Below are positions 1-8,391 of a stretch of 64,000 nt of DNA, piece after piece. Both the position numbers and the translations under genes were made by a program. The notes beneath the pieces are model-generated. The model searched no databases. It was given only the letters and a program-made list of their open reading frames with translations, and was not told the origin of the DNA. Origin of the DNA: Paenibacillus sp. sptzw28. Lineage in GTDB: Bacteria > Bacillota > Bacilli > Paenibacillales > Paenibacillaceae. How positions within the stretch are numbered: the first letter of the stretch is position 1; every line of letters begins with the position of its first letter. Where the stretch lies: the NCBI RefSeq assembly GCF_019550795.1, contig NZ_CP080545.1:1073501-1137500 (forward strand), in the 5' to 3' direction.

Positions 1-75
1 ATAACCGGCGAAGTTAACCGCGAAGACGCAACTCAAGAAACGCTAATGAAATATATGACACAAAGCAGGGGGTAA
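1..75 (+). CDS. Sugar ABC transporter ATP-binding protein, C-terminal end (partial)
   Basis: Only the last 24 codons are in the window, open at the left edge and stopping at TAA 73-75. The tail reads ...ATQETLMKYMTQSRG. The ATQE-x-LM-x-Y pattern is typical of the extreme C-terminus of the double-domain ATPases (XylG/RbsA/MmsA type) of CUT2 sugar transporters; the complete ATPase at 17930-19489 ends in a similar way. A purine-rich stretch in its last codons serves as ribosome binding site for the permease that starts 8 bases downstream, so the two are one operon. The substrate cannot be told from this tail. Confidence 0.75.
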   Translation: MTGEVNREDATQETLMKYMTQSRG

Positions 76-83
76 CAAAAACG

Positions 84-1247
84 ATGGACGTCTTGAAAAA
101 TCTGTTCAAGAGTAACTTCCGGCAGTACGGCATGATTCTCGCGCTCGTACTGATCACAGTGCTGTTCCAGATCCTGTCGGATGGAATACTGCTCAAACCG
201 CTTAACGTAACCAATCTCATTCAGCAAAACAGCTATATACTCGTGCTGGCCATCGGTATGGTGCTGGTTATTATCACGGGTCACATCGATCTGTCCGTGG
301 GCTCGGTAGCCGCATTCGTCGGCGCAGTATCCGCCATAATGATGGTGGATCATGGCATGCCTTTCTACATCGCTTTGATTCTGTCTCTGATCCTGGGCGC
401 GCTTGTAGGGGCCTGGCAGGGCTTCTGGATTGCATATGTCCGAATACCGTCCTTTATCGTTACGCTCGCAGGCATGCTGCTGTTCCGGGGACTTACGATG
501 GTCGTGCTGGACGGCAAATCAATAGCGCCTTTCCCGAAGCTTTTTCAAAAAATGAGCTCCGGCTTTCTTCCCGATTTCGATCAGGACCCTTCTATTCATA
601 TTCTTACGATCCTCATGGGTCTCCTGCTGGGTGCCGTCACCATTATCCAGGAGATCAAGAACCGCCGCGCGGAGCAGAAGTACCAATTCAAGGTGCTCCT
701 GATGCCCTTATTCCTGGCGAAACTGATCGCTATCGTAGCGGTTATCAATATTTTCACCTATGTATTGGCACAATATAAAGGGATACCATTTATTCTCATT
801 GTTCTGTTCGTGCTCGTCGTTGTCTATACGTTCGTGATGAAGAGAACGGTAATGGGACGCCACACTTACGCGATCGGCGGCAATGAGAAGGCGGCGAAGC
901 TGTCCGGGATCAAAACCAAACGGGTAACGTTCTGGGTATTCGTCAACATGGGCGCATTGGCGGCATTATCGGGCTTGATCTATGCCGCGCGTCTGAACGC
1001 GGCTACTCCCAAAGCCGGCGTCAACTTCGAGCTTGATGCCATCGCGGCTTGCTTTATCGGCGGGGCTTCTGCCTCAGGCGGGATCGGAACCGTCATCGGC
1101 GCGATGATAGGCGGCTTGGTTATGGGCGTCATGAACAACGGGATGTCGCTTATCGGTCTTGGCATCGACTGGCAGCAGGGAATTAAAGGCTTGGTTCTGC
1201 TTATGGCCGTAGGGTTTGATATTTACAACAAGAATAAAACCGCTTAA
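84..1247 (+). CDS. Sugar ABC transporter permease, XylH/MmsB type
   Basis: A 387-residue polytopic membrane protein of the CUT2 branched permease family (BPD_transp_2). The signature segment near residues 65-80 (ITGHIDLSVGSVAAF) and the later FELDAIAACFIGGASASGGIGTV segment are the hallmarks of RbsC/XylH-type permeases. It is longer than RbsC (about 320 residues) because of an insert in the middle (about residues 165-230), which is typical of XylH/GguB-type permeases for xylose or other monosaccharides. It follows the ATPase tail by 8 bases and would form the membrane channel of that transporter. The solute-binding protein must lie to the left of the window. The exact sugar is not visible; xylose is the family's best-known substrate. 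Confidence 0.85.
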   Translation: MDVLKNLFKSNFRQYGMILALVLITVLFQILSDGILLKPLNVTNLIQQNSYILVLAIGMVLVIITGHIDLSVGSVAAFVGAVSAIMMVDHGMPFYIALILSLILGALVGAWQGFWIAYVRIPSFIVTLAGMLLFRGLTMVVLDGKSIAPFPKLFQKMSSGFLPDFDQDPSIHILTILMGLLLGAVTIIQEIKNRRAEQKYQFKVLLMPLFLAKLIAIVAVINIFTYVLAQYKGIPFILIVLFVLVVVYTFVMKRTVMGRHTYAIGGNEKAAKLSGIKTKRVTFWVFVNMGALAALSGLIYAARLNAATPKAGVNFELDAIAACFIGGASASGGIGTVIGAMIGGLVMGVMNNGMSLIGLGIDWQQGIKGLVLLMAVGFDIYNKNKTA

Positions 1248-1289
1248 TATGGATGGAAAAAGGAAGACCCTTCCATAAGTGGTGAATCA

Positions 1290-1729
1290 GTGATGAAATA
1301 AAGGTACTGCCAGGGGCATTATCGATTATATCTCTATGCAAGCAGGAAACGGGAGATATTTGGCATGCACATTTTGGAGCCGCGGCTATAGCTGCGGCCT
1401 TTTTTGTCAAGGAAACAGCCTGTCTGAAGAAACAGCCGCCAGCGTTACCGCCCAATCCGCAAATATGCTGAGAAAGCATGGATTCTCGCGAGTGGCGGAT
1501 ACAATACCCGGTATCGGCGTTATACAGGCCGAGGAGATGATCCTGGAAGTAAAGAGCAGAAGCGCACAACGATTTAATCGGCCACATGCTAACCTACTCT
1601 CATGCGTTGAATATTTTGTTCGACCTGGGCCATGAATCTTATTTCAGGAGAGGCGTCGCTCCTCTGTTGAAGCTGGTTAAGGTGCTTTCCATTCTAACAA
1701 GGAAAGGTTTTTTTTGTTTTATATTTTAG
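1290..1729 (+). pseudogene. Broken gene of unknown function (frameshifted remnant)
   Basis: Three stretches that look protein-coding lie in alternating frames. From about 1290 one frame reads ...GDIWHAHFGAAAIAAAFFVKE; after the A-run at 1413-1415 the sense continues in another frame as NSLSEETAASVTAQSANMLRKHG...PGIGVIQAEEMILE; from about 1568 it returns to the first frame as NDLIGHMLTYSHALNILFDLGHESYFRRG and stops at 1727-1729. One base missing from the A-run would restore the first join (VKE-NSLSEETAA). No ATG with a good ribosome binding site opens it. I do not recognise the family with certainty. It sits directly behind the sugar ABC operon, so it may once have been its last gene. Confidence 0.45.
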
Positions 1730-1748
1730 GTTAAACCAAAACGGAGCA

Positions 1749-1859
1749 GGTCGAATGATTCTGGAGAAGAGTCAGCGGTCGCCTTTGTTCGGGGATTCCC
1801 ACTTTAGCTCATCTATTCAAGGAATCCCCGAACAACAGCGATCGTAAGAACATTCGACC
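1749..1859. repeat. Long imperfect inverted repeat (hairpin element)
   Basis: The arms GGTCGAATG at 1749-1757 and CATTCGACC at 1851-1859 are exact reverse complements. Inside them GTTCGGGGATTCC at 1788-1799 region faces GGAATCCCCGAAC at 1821-1833. The intervening parts (TTCT, CG-TCGC) also match with small bulges, and the loop is about 20 bases. No T-run follows, so it is not a simple terminator. It resembles a palindromic repeat element (REP or MITE-like) by shape only; no second copy was seen in this window. Confidence 0.55.
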
Positions 1860-1888
1860 CGCGCAGTTCCCTGTGTTTAACCCAAATT

Positions 1889-1945
1889 AAAAACGAGGGG
1901 CCGTCCCATCGTCATCTTTGATGACTTATGGGACAGCCCCTTCTT
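1889..1945 (-). terminator. Rho-independent terminator for the COG0701 permease gene
   Basis: GGGGCCGTCCCAT at 1897-1909 pairs with ATGGGACAGCCCC at 1928-1940 with one mismatch, and an inner GTCAT/ATGAC stem extends it. Read on the minus strand the hairpin is followed by TCGTTTTTAATTT, a proper U-tract, 45 bases past the permease stop. It could also slow transcription arriving from the left. Confidence 0.75.
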
Positions 1946-1987
1946 CTATATTCGGAAAGTACAAGTGTGAACGCGGTGCAACTAAAT

Positions 1988-3034
1988 CTATAAAACTAAG
2001 ATTCCGGTCAAACCGCTCAAGATCCCGATCGCTATAACCGAAATAAGAACGAATGCCAGCACTTTACGGGGGAAGGTTTTAGCCACCATCAACAATGACG
2101 GCAGACTAAGGGCCGGAAGAGTAAGCAATAAAGCGGCCGCAGGCCCGGATCCCAATCCTAAAGACAGAAACGACTGCAGGATTGGAATTTCCGCAGCGGT
2201 CGGAATGACAAAGAGAGCGCCGGCTATCGCAAAAATGACAATGGCCCAGAAACCGCTCCCCATCTCGACCGGAAATAACCAGGTCTGTAAAGCGCCAAGC
2301 AGCAATACGGAGATCAAATAGGCGGGCACTACGCTGATCAGCATTGTCCCCAAGCTCCTGAGCCACCGAACCCATAACGCTCCCTCCGGCTCCGGCAAGC
2401 TTGCTGCTTCTGTCATGCTTTCAGGAATTGAAGTTTGTGTTGCAAACCGGTTTGCGAAATAGCTGATTCCGAATGTGAGAATAAGGCCAAACGCCAGACG
2501 GATGAGAGTGAACTTCCAAGATAAGACGAATGTCATAAAAATCAGCGTCGCAGGGTTCAGGACGGGATTTCCGAGCCAAAACGCGAGGCTTGCGCCGATG
2601 GATACATTTCTTTTGCGTAAGCCCGATGCGATGGGCGCCGCACAGCAGGAGCACATCATGGCCGGAATAGCGGCGGCACCGCCTATGAACGTGCTTTTGA
2701 ATGAGGCTTGCCCGAGTACCCTGTAAAGCCACTGGACGGGAAGAAGCACCTGCACCAAGGATCCAAGTAAAATCCCGAGAACCGCAGCTTTCCACACGGA
2801 TTTGAAATAAGCTGCGGCGTATCCCGCGGCTGCTTCCCATGACGGTACTGCATTGGAGAGGATCGAGGATCCGATTGAATGCGAGCTGGCGGCAGTGAAA
2901 GCTTTATGATAATAGGGCCACCACTTTACGTAGAAAAGACCGGCCAAGGCGATGGTGACGAATAAACCGATCAGTAAAGCGGTTTTAATCGTTTTTGGAC
3001 GGCCCTGCAATATGTTTTCACTTATTGGCAGCAT
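1988..3034 (-). CDS. COG0701/DUF318 permease (YraQ/ArsP-like)
   Basis: A membrane protein of 348 residues with about eight hydrophobic segments. Near its middle it has the family hallmark MMCSCCAAPIASGLRKR followed by ASLAFWLGNPVLNPATLIF; this CSCC/NP-x-LNPA pattern defines the UPF0718/YraQ permeases, which include ArsP exporters of organoarsenicals. I chose the ATG at 3032-3034 because GGAGGA lies five bases before it; an ATG eleven codons upstream has no such site. The gene is divergent from selD with about 160 bases between starts. A role in moving a selenium or arsenic compound is possible from that position but is inference only. Confidence 0.8.
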   Translation of the reverse strand: MLPISENILQGRPKTIKTALLIGLFVTIALAGLFYVKWWPYYHKAFTAASSHSIGSSILSNAVPSWEAAAGYAAAYFKSVWKAAVLGILLGSLVQVLLPVQWLYRVLGQASFKSTFIGGAAAIPAMMCSCCAAPIASGLRKRNVSIGASLAFWLGNPVLNPATLIFMTFVLSWKFTLIRLAFGLILTFGISYFANRFATQTSIPESMTEAASLPEPEGALWVRWLRSLGTMLISVVPAYLISVLLLGALQTWLFPVEMGSGFWAIVIFAIAGALFVIPTAAEIPILQSFLSLGLGSGPAAALLLTLPALSLPSLLMVAKTFPRKVLAFVLISVIAIGILSGLTGILVL

Positions 3035-3191
3035 ATTTTCCTCCGATTGATTAACGTAATTGAACATTAAGCATTATAGCATATTTAAGGCTTCTCTACT
3101 GCGAATATTTGCGTTTCTCTTAAAGGAAGGGTACGATTCAAATAGTGCTGTTTGGTATCGTTTAAATAGAGCTCGAAAGGAATGTGCGCGT

Positions 3192-4241
3192 ATGAATACA
3201 GCTGAAAATGTGAAATTGACTTCTTTGTCAAGTAAGGGAGGCTGCGGCTGTAAAATCGGTCCGGCCGATTTGATGCAGGTCATCCGCAATCTACCCGCCT
3301 CGGAACCCAACCCGAACCTGCTTGTCGGGCTTGATACCAGCGATGATGCCGGCGTATACCGGATTAATGATGAGACGGCGCTTGTTCAGACCGTGGATTT
3401 TTTCACACCGATTGTGGATGATCCATATGCATTCGGACAAATCGCTGCGGCCAACGCGATCAGCGACATATATGCAATGGGCGGCAAGCCGTTAACGGTA
3501 TTAAATATCGTCGCTTTCCCTATATCGACATTGGACAAGCAAATTCTGTCCGACATCCTGCGCGGTGCGGCCGATAAGGTCCGGGAGGCGGGGGCCACGC
3601 TTGTCGGCGGTCATTCCATTGACGATAAAGAGCCGAAGTTCGGCCTTGCAGTAACGGGGATCGTCCACCCGGATAAGGTGCGAACCAACGCCGGCGCGAA
3701 GTCCGGTGATAAATTGATTCTTACCAAGCCGATCGGCGTCGGGATCATGACAACCTCAATTAAGAAAGACCAGTTAACGGCGGAAGAGACGGAGCGGGTT
3801 ACCCGTGTTATGGCTGAGTTGAATAAAACCGCTGCCGAGATCATGGAGCCCTATGATGTGAACGCCTGCACGGACGTCACCGGCTTTGGATTGCTGGGAC
3901 ATGCCCTGGAGATGGCCAAGGGAAGCGGTATGGGGATTAAAATTATACAACGCGATGTTCCTCTTCTCCCGCGCGTTAGAGAGTTGGCAGAGAAGGGGTT
4001 TGTGCCGGGAGGCACAAAAAATAACTTTGCGCATGTACAAGGCAGCATTTCCTTCCCGGATGATATGGACCAGATTGACCGCTGGATTTTATGCGATGCG
4101 GTTACGTCCGGCGGATTGTTGATTTCGGTGACGGAAGCCCAATCGGAGCAGCTACTTCAGCAATTAAAGCAAGCAGGGGTTGAAGCGAGCATGATCGGTG
4201 AAGTAACGCAGCTCCATCCAGGTCAAATCGTGGTTGAATAA
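3192..4241 (+). CDS. selD: Selenide, water dikinase (selenophosphate synthase)
   Basis: Makes selenophosphate from selenide and ATP, the selenium donor for selenouridine and selenocysteine. The 349-residue product has the N-terminal GGCGCKIGP motif with Cys18 at the position of the E. coli active-site Cys17 (no UGA there) and the invariant Lys21; TSDDAGVYRI, VQTVDFFTPIVDDPY, ANAISDIYAMGG and the GGHSIDDKEPK segment are SelD signatures. Start: the ATG at 3192 is preceded by AAAGGA and gives the usual family length; an ATG at 3060 would add 44 unrelated residues. It is followed 36 bases later by selU, which uses its product. Confidence 0.95.
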   Translation: MNTAENVKLTSLSSKGGCGCKIGPADLMQVIRNLPASEPNPNLLVGLDTSDDAGVYRINDETALVQTVDFFTPIVDDPYAFGQIAAANAISDIYAMGGKPLTVLNIVAFPISTLDKQILSDILRGAADKVREAGATLVGGHSIDDKEPKFGLAVTGIVHPDKVRTNAGAKSGDKLILTKPIGVGIMTTSIKKDQLTAEETERVTRVMAELNKTAAEIMEPYDVNACTDVTGFGLLGHALEMAKGSGMGIKIIQRDVPLLPRVRELAEKGFVPGGTKNNFAHVQGSISFPDDMDQIDRWILCDAVTSGGLLISVTEAQSEQLLQQLKQAGVEASMIGEVTQLHPGQIVVE

Positions 4242-4277
4242 AACGACAAACATTAAGGCAGAAGGAGTCTTCCAAAT

Positions 4278-5348
4278 ATGTTTCAGGATATAACGCTGGA
4301 GGAATGGGCGGATCTCAGACTGAGGAAGGAGCTTGTTCCGATCGATGTAAGGTCACCCTCTGAATATGCCGAATCAACCGTTCCCGGCAGCTTGAATATC
4401 CCGTTGTTCAATGATGAAGAGCGCGCCGAGATTGGGACTATTTACAAGCAGGTCAGCGTTCAAGCCGCAAAGGAAAGAGGTTTGGAGATTGTTTCGGCGA
4501 AGCTGCCGGCCTTTATCAAGCAATTTGCGGAGATTAACGAGAAAAAAGCGGTGTTCTGCTGGCGCGGGGGAATGCGAAGCAAAACAACGGCAACCGTATT
4601 GTCATTAATGGGCATTCATGCTTACAGACTTTCCGGCGGTTATCGTGCATACCGGCAGTGGGTCGTCCATACCTTGGGAACGATGTCGTTGCAGCCGGAA
4701 GCAGTTGTCATTCACGGAAATACGGGGAGCGGGAAGACGGCCCTTTTACGAAGATTGAAAGACCGGGGTTATCCGATATTGGATTTGGAAGCATTGGCCG
4801 GTCATCGCGGTTCCATATTCGGACAGATCGGGATGAAGGCGCATAATCAAAAGACATTTGACTCGTTACTTGTTGATGAGCTGATTCAATTACAGGAATC
4901 TCCGTACGTTTTATTCGAAGCTGAAAGCAAGCGAATCGGTAAAGTCGTGCTCCCGGAATTGTTGATTAATGCGAAAGAACAAGGGCATCACATTTGGATC
5001 GAAATGCCGATGGAAGCACGGATACGCACAATCCTGGAGGATTACCAGCCTTGGGAGCATCAAGAAGAATGCCTGCTTGCTTTCCGGCAGATCAAATCCC
5101 GTTTGCATACGCCGATCGCCGCGGAGATCGAAAGCTGCCTTAAAGAGGGGCGCTTCGAACGTGCAGTCGAGCTGCTTCTCATCTATTATTACGATCCTCG
5201 CTATAGTTATGCAGCCGAGCAGTACAAGCCTGAGGGCGCGACGATTCTGTCCGTCCAATCGGTCGATGAAGCACTGGCAGCAGTAGAACGGGTGCTTCAG
5301 ACAATAAAGCCGGCTTCAGGTGACCTGAAAAGCCGTAATCCAATATAA
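4278..5348 (+). CDS. selU: tRNA 2-selenouridine synthase
   Basis: Replaces sulfur by selenium in the 2-thiouridine at the wobble position of tRNAs for Lys, Glu and Gln, using selenophosphate from SelD (MnmH/YbbB family). The 356-residue protein starts with a rhodanese domain (about 8-130) with the catalytic Cys94 in FCWRGGMRS; a P-loop GNTGSGKT at residues 147-154 opens the C-terminal P-loop domain. Both are required in the family and both are intact. AGAAGGAG lies upstream of the ATG. It is cotranscribed with selD and ends at a strong terminator. No selA, selB or tRNA-Sec is visible here, so the local selenium use is tRNA modification. Confidence 0.95.
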   Translation: MFQDITLEEWADLRLRKELVPIDVRSPSEYAESTVPGSLNIPLFNDEERAEIGTIYKQVSVQAAKERGLEIVSAKLPAFIKQFAEINEKKAVFCWRGGMRSKTTATVLSLMGIHAYRLSGGYRAYRQWVVHTLGTMSLQPEAVVIHGNTGSGKTALLRRLKDRGYPILDLEALAGHRGSIFGQIGMKAHNQKTFDSLLVDELIQLQESPYVLFEAESKRIGKVVLPELLINAKEQGHHIWIEMPMEARIRTILEDYQPWEHQEECLLAFRQIKSRLHTPIAAEIESCLKEGRFERAVELLLIYYYDPRYSYAAEQYKPEGATILSVQSVDEALAAVERVLQTIKPASGDLKSRNPI

Positions 5349-5351
5349 AAC

Positions 5352-5390
5352 AAAAACCCGGCCGCATGATGTCATGCGCCGGGTTTTTGC
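5352..5390. terminator. Bidirectional terminator between selU and the SLH-like gene
   Basis: AAAACCCGGC...GCCGGGTTTTT with an inner CATGA/TCATG stem. A-run before and T-run after the stem mean it works for both convergent genes. Confidence 0.85.
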
Positions 5391-5414
5391 ATTAAAATCT
5401 ATAAGCTGTGTGCC

Positions 5415-6797
5415 TTACTTAAAATCGTCACCGGTTAAATAATTGTAGAACGGCCGGTCGACCCAGAACGTATAGGTCGAGACATGCGCCTCCGGGGCGA
5501 TTTTGCGGAATCCGGCTGCGATCGATTCGGAGTCTTTGTTCAAGGAGAAGGACTGAGCGTAATACGGTCCGTCTCCGGTAATTTTATTGTTAGTAATGAT
5601 ATCATAGTCTTTGAGTTTGGTAAGTGAATAGTAAAGCGGCTGCCACCAAGAACCGGCGATAAGGCCCTTGGTATCGTCGCTGTTCTTCTTGGCGTATTGA
5701 AGAACGATCGGCTGGAAACGCTCTTTATCGGCCGCGCTTTTGAACTCGAACGAAATGTCGTATTCTTTCGCGGAAGCAATGTAGTTTCCGTTTGCCAGCT
5801 TTTTGTAACGGTTATCGTTATCGGGTGACGGCTCACCCCACTCCAGCAGGTGAACGAAGGCTGACGTTTTCGGCTCGAACTGTACCTTGGCGTCGATTCC
5901 TTCGCTGCGCAGGAGGCCGATCAGCTGGACGGCGTGTTTAATGTCGGAATGGCCATAAGTTATCGTAAGCGAATCGATAAAGTTGGGATCGTAACGGGAG
6001 TCTTTCAGATTGTATCCAGTCACAAGTCCCTGCTCGAGCGCATCGTTAACGACAGCTTCAAGCTCAGGCGCTTCAATAACGTCAGACGTGCGGTAGGAGT
6101 CGAACAGCTTGGCGTAAATGTCCGCGTCGCTCGTCCGGCCGATATAATGCTCATACAGCCCCTTTGTTGAGAGCACTTGACCGAGCAGCTGCTCCACGAA
6201 GGCTTTGGTGGCGGGCGCGCCGGGTTTCAACTCCTTGTAGTAGGCGGGCGCGACAAGTCCCGCATCAATGGCGGCAGCGACTTCCTGAGCGGCCGTCACC
6301 GACTGAAACACATCCGCCTTCAAATGAAGCTTCGTGAGACTGCTTGCCGTCTTCGACTGCGGGTAGGAGTAGGCGAGTTCGCTCAAATCTGCCGCTTTGA
6401 CCGCGATAAATAGTGCTTGGAAGGCACTCAAAGTCCCTGACGCACGTACTTCAGAGCCGCTTAGAATACCGTTTCCGCGAAGTGCGGCGGCGGCTTCATA
6501 GAACGGGCTGGAAGCGTCCAAATCGCTGAATGCCACGGCTTCTGCGGGCGGCTTCAGCTGCAGGATGCGGGCGACGGTCTGAATATAATCGCCTTTGGTC
6601 GAGCGATCCGGCACAACGACTCCGAACTTTTCCTTCAGAAATAAGGGGTAATCCTGCTGAATGCCTTGTTCGGCCACGGCCGCCACGGGCGACGGGTTCA
6701 GCCCGGCGTGTGCCGCCGTTACAGAAACGGTCAGCAGCATTGAAACGGAAAGTACGGCTGCAGCCAGCCATCTGGGGTGCTTGTACGGTTTACGCAT
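5415..6797 (-). CDS. Secreted protein with degenerate SLH-like repeats
   Basis: 460 residues with a Sec signal peptide (basic MRKPYKHPR, hydrophobic core, AHA cleavage at about residue 31). The segment FSDLDASSPFYEAAAALRGNGILSG resembles the S-layer homology pattern (F-x-D at the start, GI-x-G at the end), and there are further weaker copies in the first 200 residues. The C-terminal 230 residues (GLLRSEGIDAKVQFEP..., YTFWVDRPFYNYL) resemble no domain I can name. I start at the ATG 6795-6797, which has GGGAGG eight bases upstream; a TTG upstream overlaps that site. Likely exported and loosely wall-associated; function unknown. Confidence 0.75.
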   Translation of the reverse strand: MRKPYKHPRWLAAAVLSVSMLLTVSVTAAHAGLNPSPVAAVAEQGIQQDYPLFLKEKFGVVVPDRSTKGDYIQTVARILQLKPPAEAVAFSDLDASSPFYEAAAALRGNGILSGSEVRASGTLSAFQALFIAVKAADLSELAYSYPQSKTASSLTKLHLKADVFQSVTAAQEVAAAIDAGLVAPAYYKELKPGAPATKAFVEQLLGQVLSTKGLYEHYIGRTSDADIYAKLFDSYRTSDVIEAPELEAVVNDALEQGLVTGYNLKDSRYDPNFIDSLTITYGHSDIKHAVQLIGLLRSEGIDAKVQFEPKTSAFVHLLEWGEPSPDNDNRYKKLANGNYIASAKEYDISFEFKSAADKERFQPIVLQYAKKNSDDTKGLIAGSWWQPLYYSLTKLKDYDIITNNKITGDGPYYAQSFSLNKDSESIAAGFRKIAPEAHVSTYTFWVDRPFYNYLTGDDFK

Positions 6798-7029
6798 CCA
6801 AAAACCTCCCAAGAGAAGTTAATTCCGACTAAATAAATTGGAAATATTTACATCACTCTATCATCCGAATAAATCCCTTGTCAATATAATAAGATCATAA
6901 CGCTGTAAACCTGGTCGACTTCCTTGAGCATGGATTAATTCTTCCGAAAACATGTCATCCGTTCAGAGAGCTTATAGTTTGTGGAGGTTGACAGACCTAT
7001 GGCCGTTTTTCGAAATGGAAAGTATTCAA

Positions 7030-8391
7030 TTATTCCGCAGTGATCGGTAATTGGATAATAAAGGTCGTGCCTTGACCGAATCGGCTTTCTACTTCAATGG
7101 TACCGTTATGGGCCAATACGAACTCCTTGGCGATCGCAAGTCCTAATCCCATGCCGCCGCTGTTGCGTGTGCGCGCTGCATCTGTTCGATAAAAACGATT
7201 AAATATGAAGGGAAGATGCTCTGCGTCAATTCCCGGACCGGTATCGGCAACTGTAACGCGCAGCATGTCAGCAGAGCCGGTGTGCACTGGGACGTATTCG
7301 ACGGTAATTGTGACCGAGCCTCCTGGGCGGGTATAGCGTACGGCATTGATTACGAGATTCATAAATACCTGCGTCATCCTATTCGGATCGATAAGGATTG
7401 TGGGAGAGAGGGTCTCCATATCCAGTTCAATCTGAATTTGTTTGCTTTGGGCGTCACCCGAAACCCTGTCGATAACCCGCTGCAGCAGGGGCGAGACATT
7501 GGTGGGCTTCCGCTCAATCGACAGCTTCTTGGCCTCGGCGAGTGAAAGCTGATACAGATCATCGACAAGACGGGTCAAGCGGATCAACTCATCCTGCAGC
7601 GGCAGCAGCATTTCCGGATCGATGGAGCGGCCGCTCTGCTGCACGAGATCCAGCTTCCCGCGAAGGATCGTGATCGGCGTTCTAAGCTCATGGGCGACGT
7701 CCGCGACAAAATTGCGCCTAACGTCCTCAGCCCGCTGCAGCTGCTGGGACATATCGTTGAATGCCCGGGCAACAGTAGCATATTCATCCTTGCTTATAAT
7801 TGGAGCTTGAATCCCGAACTCGCCTTTACCCAGGCTCTTAATGGCCGGAATAAGCAGTCGGATTGGTTTTGTCAGCCGTTTGGACAACCAGTAGGCAGCA
7901 AGGAGAGAGAGAATAGTGAACACGATGCTGCTTGCCAAGAGTAGAACCGACACCGAACTTCCGATGCCCAGCTGAATGATTGACAAGTTGGCCACTTCCG
8001 GGTCGTGATAATACATTAGAGCGATAGTCTTACCATTTAATTGAAGAGGGGTTCGAATTCCCAGTTTTGTGATTTGTTCCACGTCGGCGGTTCCTCTTTG
8101 GTACAGTGGCTTTTGTTCGGTAGACATCAGCAGATAACTTGTGTCCGCAGGACTCTCATGGTCTCTCTTTTTTATTGCCGGTGCCTGCTGTACATTCTCC
8201 CATGTACCTCCGCTCTTCCTGTAATAGTCTGTAAAAAGCTTGGATAAACTATCGATCTCGTAAGTTCTGTCCGCAATCCGTATGTGCTCAAGCGTTGCTT
8301 TCACTACAAATTGCGTCAACAGTATGAATACCACGCTCATTGCAACGATAATTGCTGCCATTGCTAGAAACAGCTTGCGCCGGATTGTCAT
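7030..8391 (-). CDS. Sensor histidine kinase (HAMP, HisKA, HATPase)
   Basis: A 453-residue membrane kinase. Order: TM1 (about 7-29), extracytoplasmic sensor of about 115 residues, TM2 (about 147-168), HAMP linker (about 170-222), HisKA with the phospho-acceptor His234 in VADVAHELRTPI, then ATPase boxes N (NLVINAVRYTRPGG), G1 (DTGPGI) and G2 (GMGLGLAIAKEF). This is the BaeS/ResE-like class IA layout. Its start ATG overlaps the stop of the response regulator gene by four bases, so the two are translationally coupled. The kinase is intact although its partner has a stop codon. The neighbouring multicopper oxidase suggests metal or envelope stress as signal; that is inference. Confidence 0.93.
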   Translation of the reverse strand: MTIRRKLFLAMAAIIVAMSVVFILLTQFVVKATLEHIRIADRTYEIDSLSKLFTDYYRKSGGTWENVQQAPAIKKRDHESPADTSYLLMSTEQKPLYQRGTADVEQITKLGIRTPLQLNGKTIALMYYHDPEVANLSIIQLGIGSSVSVLLLASSIVFTILSLLAAYWLSKRLTKPIRLLIPAIKSLGKGEFGIQAPIISKDEYATVARAFNDMSQQLQRAEDVRRNFVADVAHELRTPITILRGKLDLVQQSGRSIDPEMLLPLQDELIRLTRLVDDLYQLSLAEAKKLSIERKPTNVSPLLQRVIDRVSGDAQSKQIQIELDMETLSPTILIDPNRMTQVFMNLVINAVRYTRPGGSVTITVEYVPVHTGSADMLRVTVADTGPGIDAEHLPFIFNRFYRTDAARTRNSGGMGLGLAIAKEFVLAHNGTIEVESRFGQGTTFIIQLPITAE

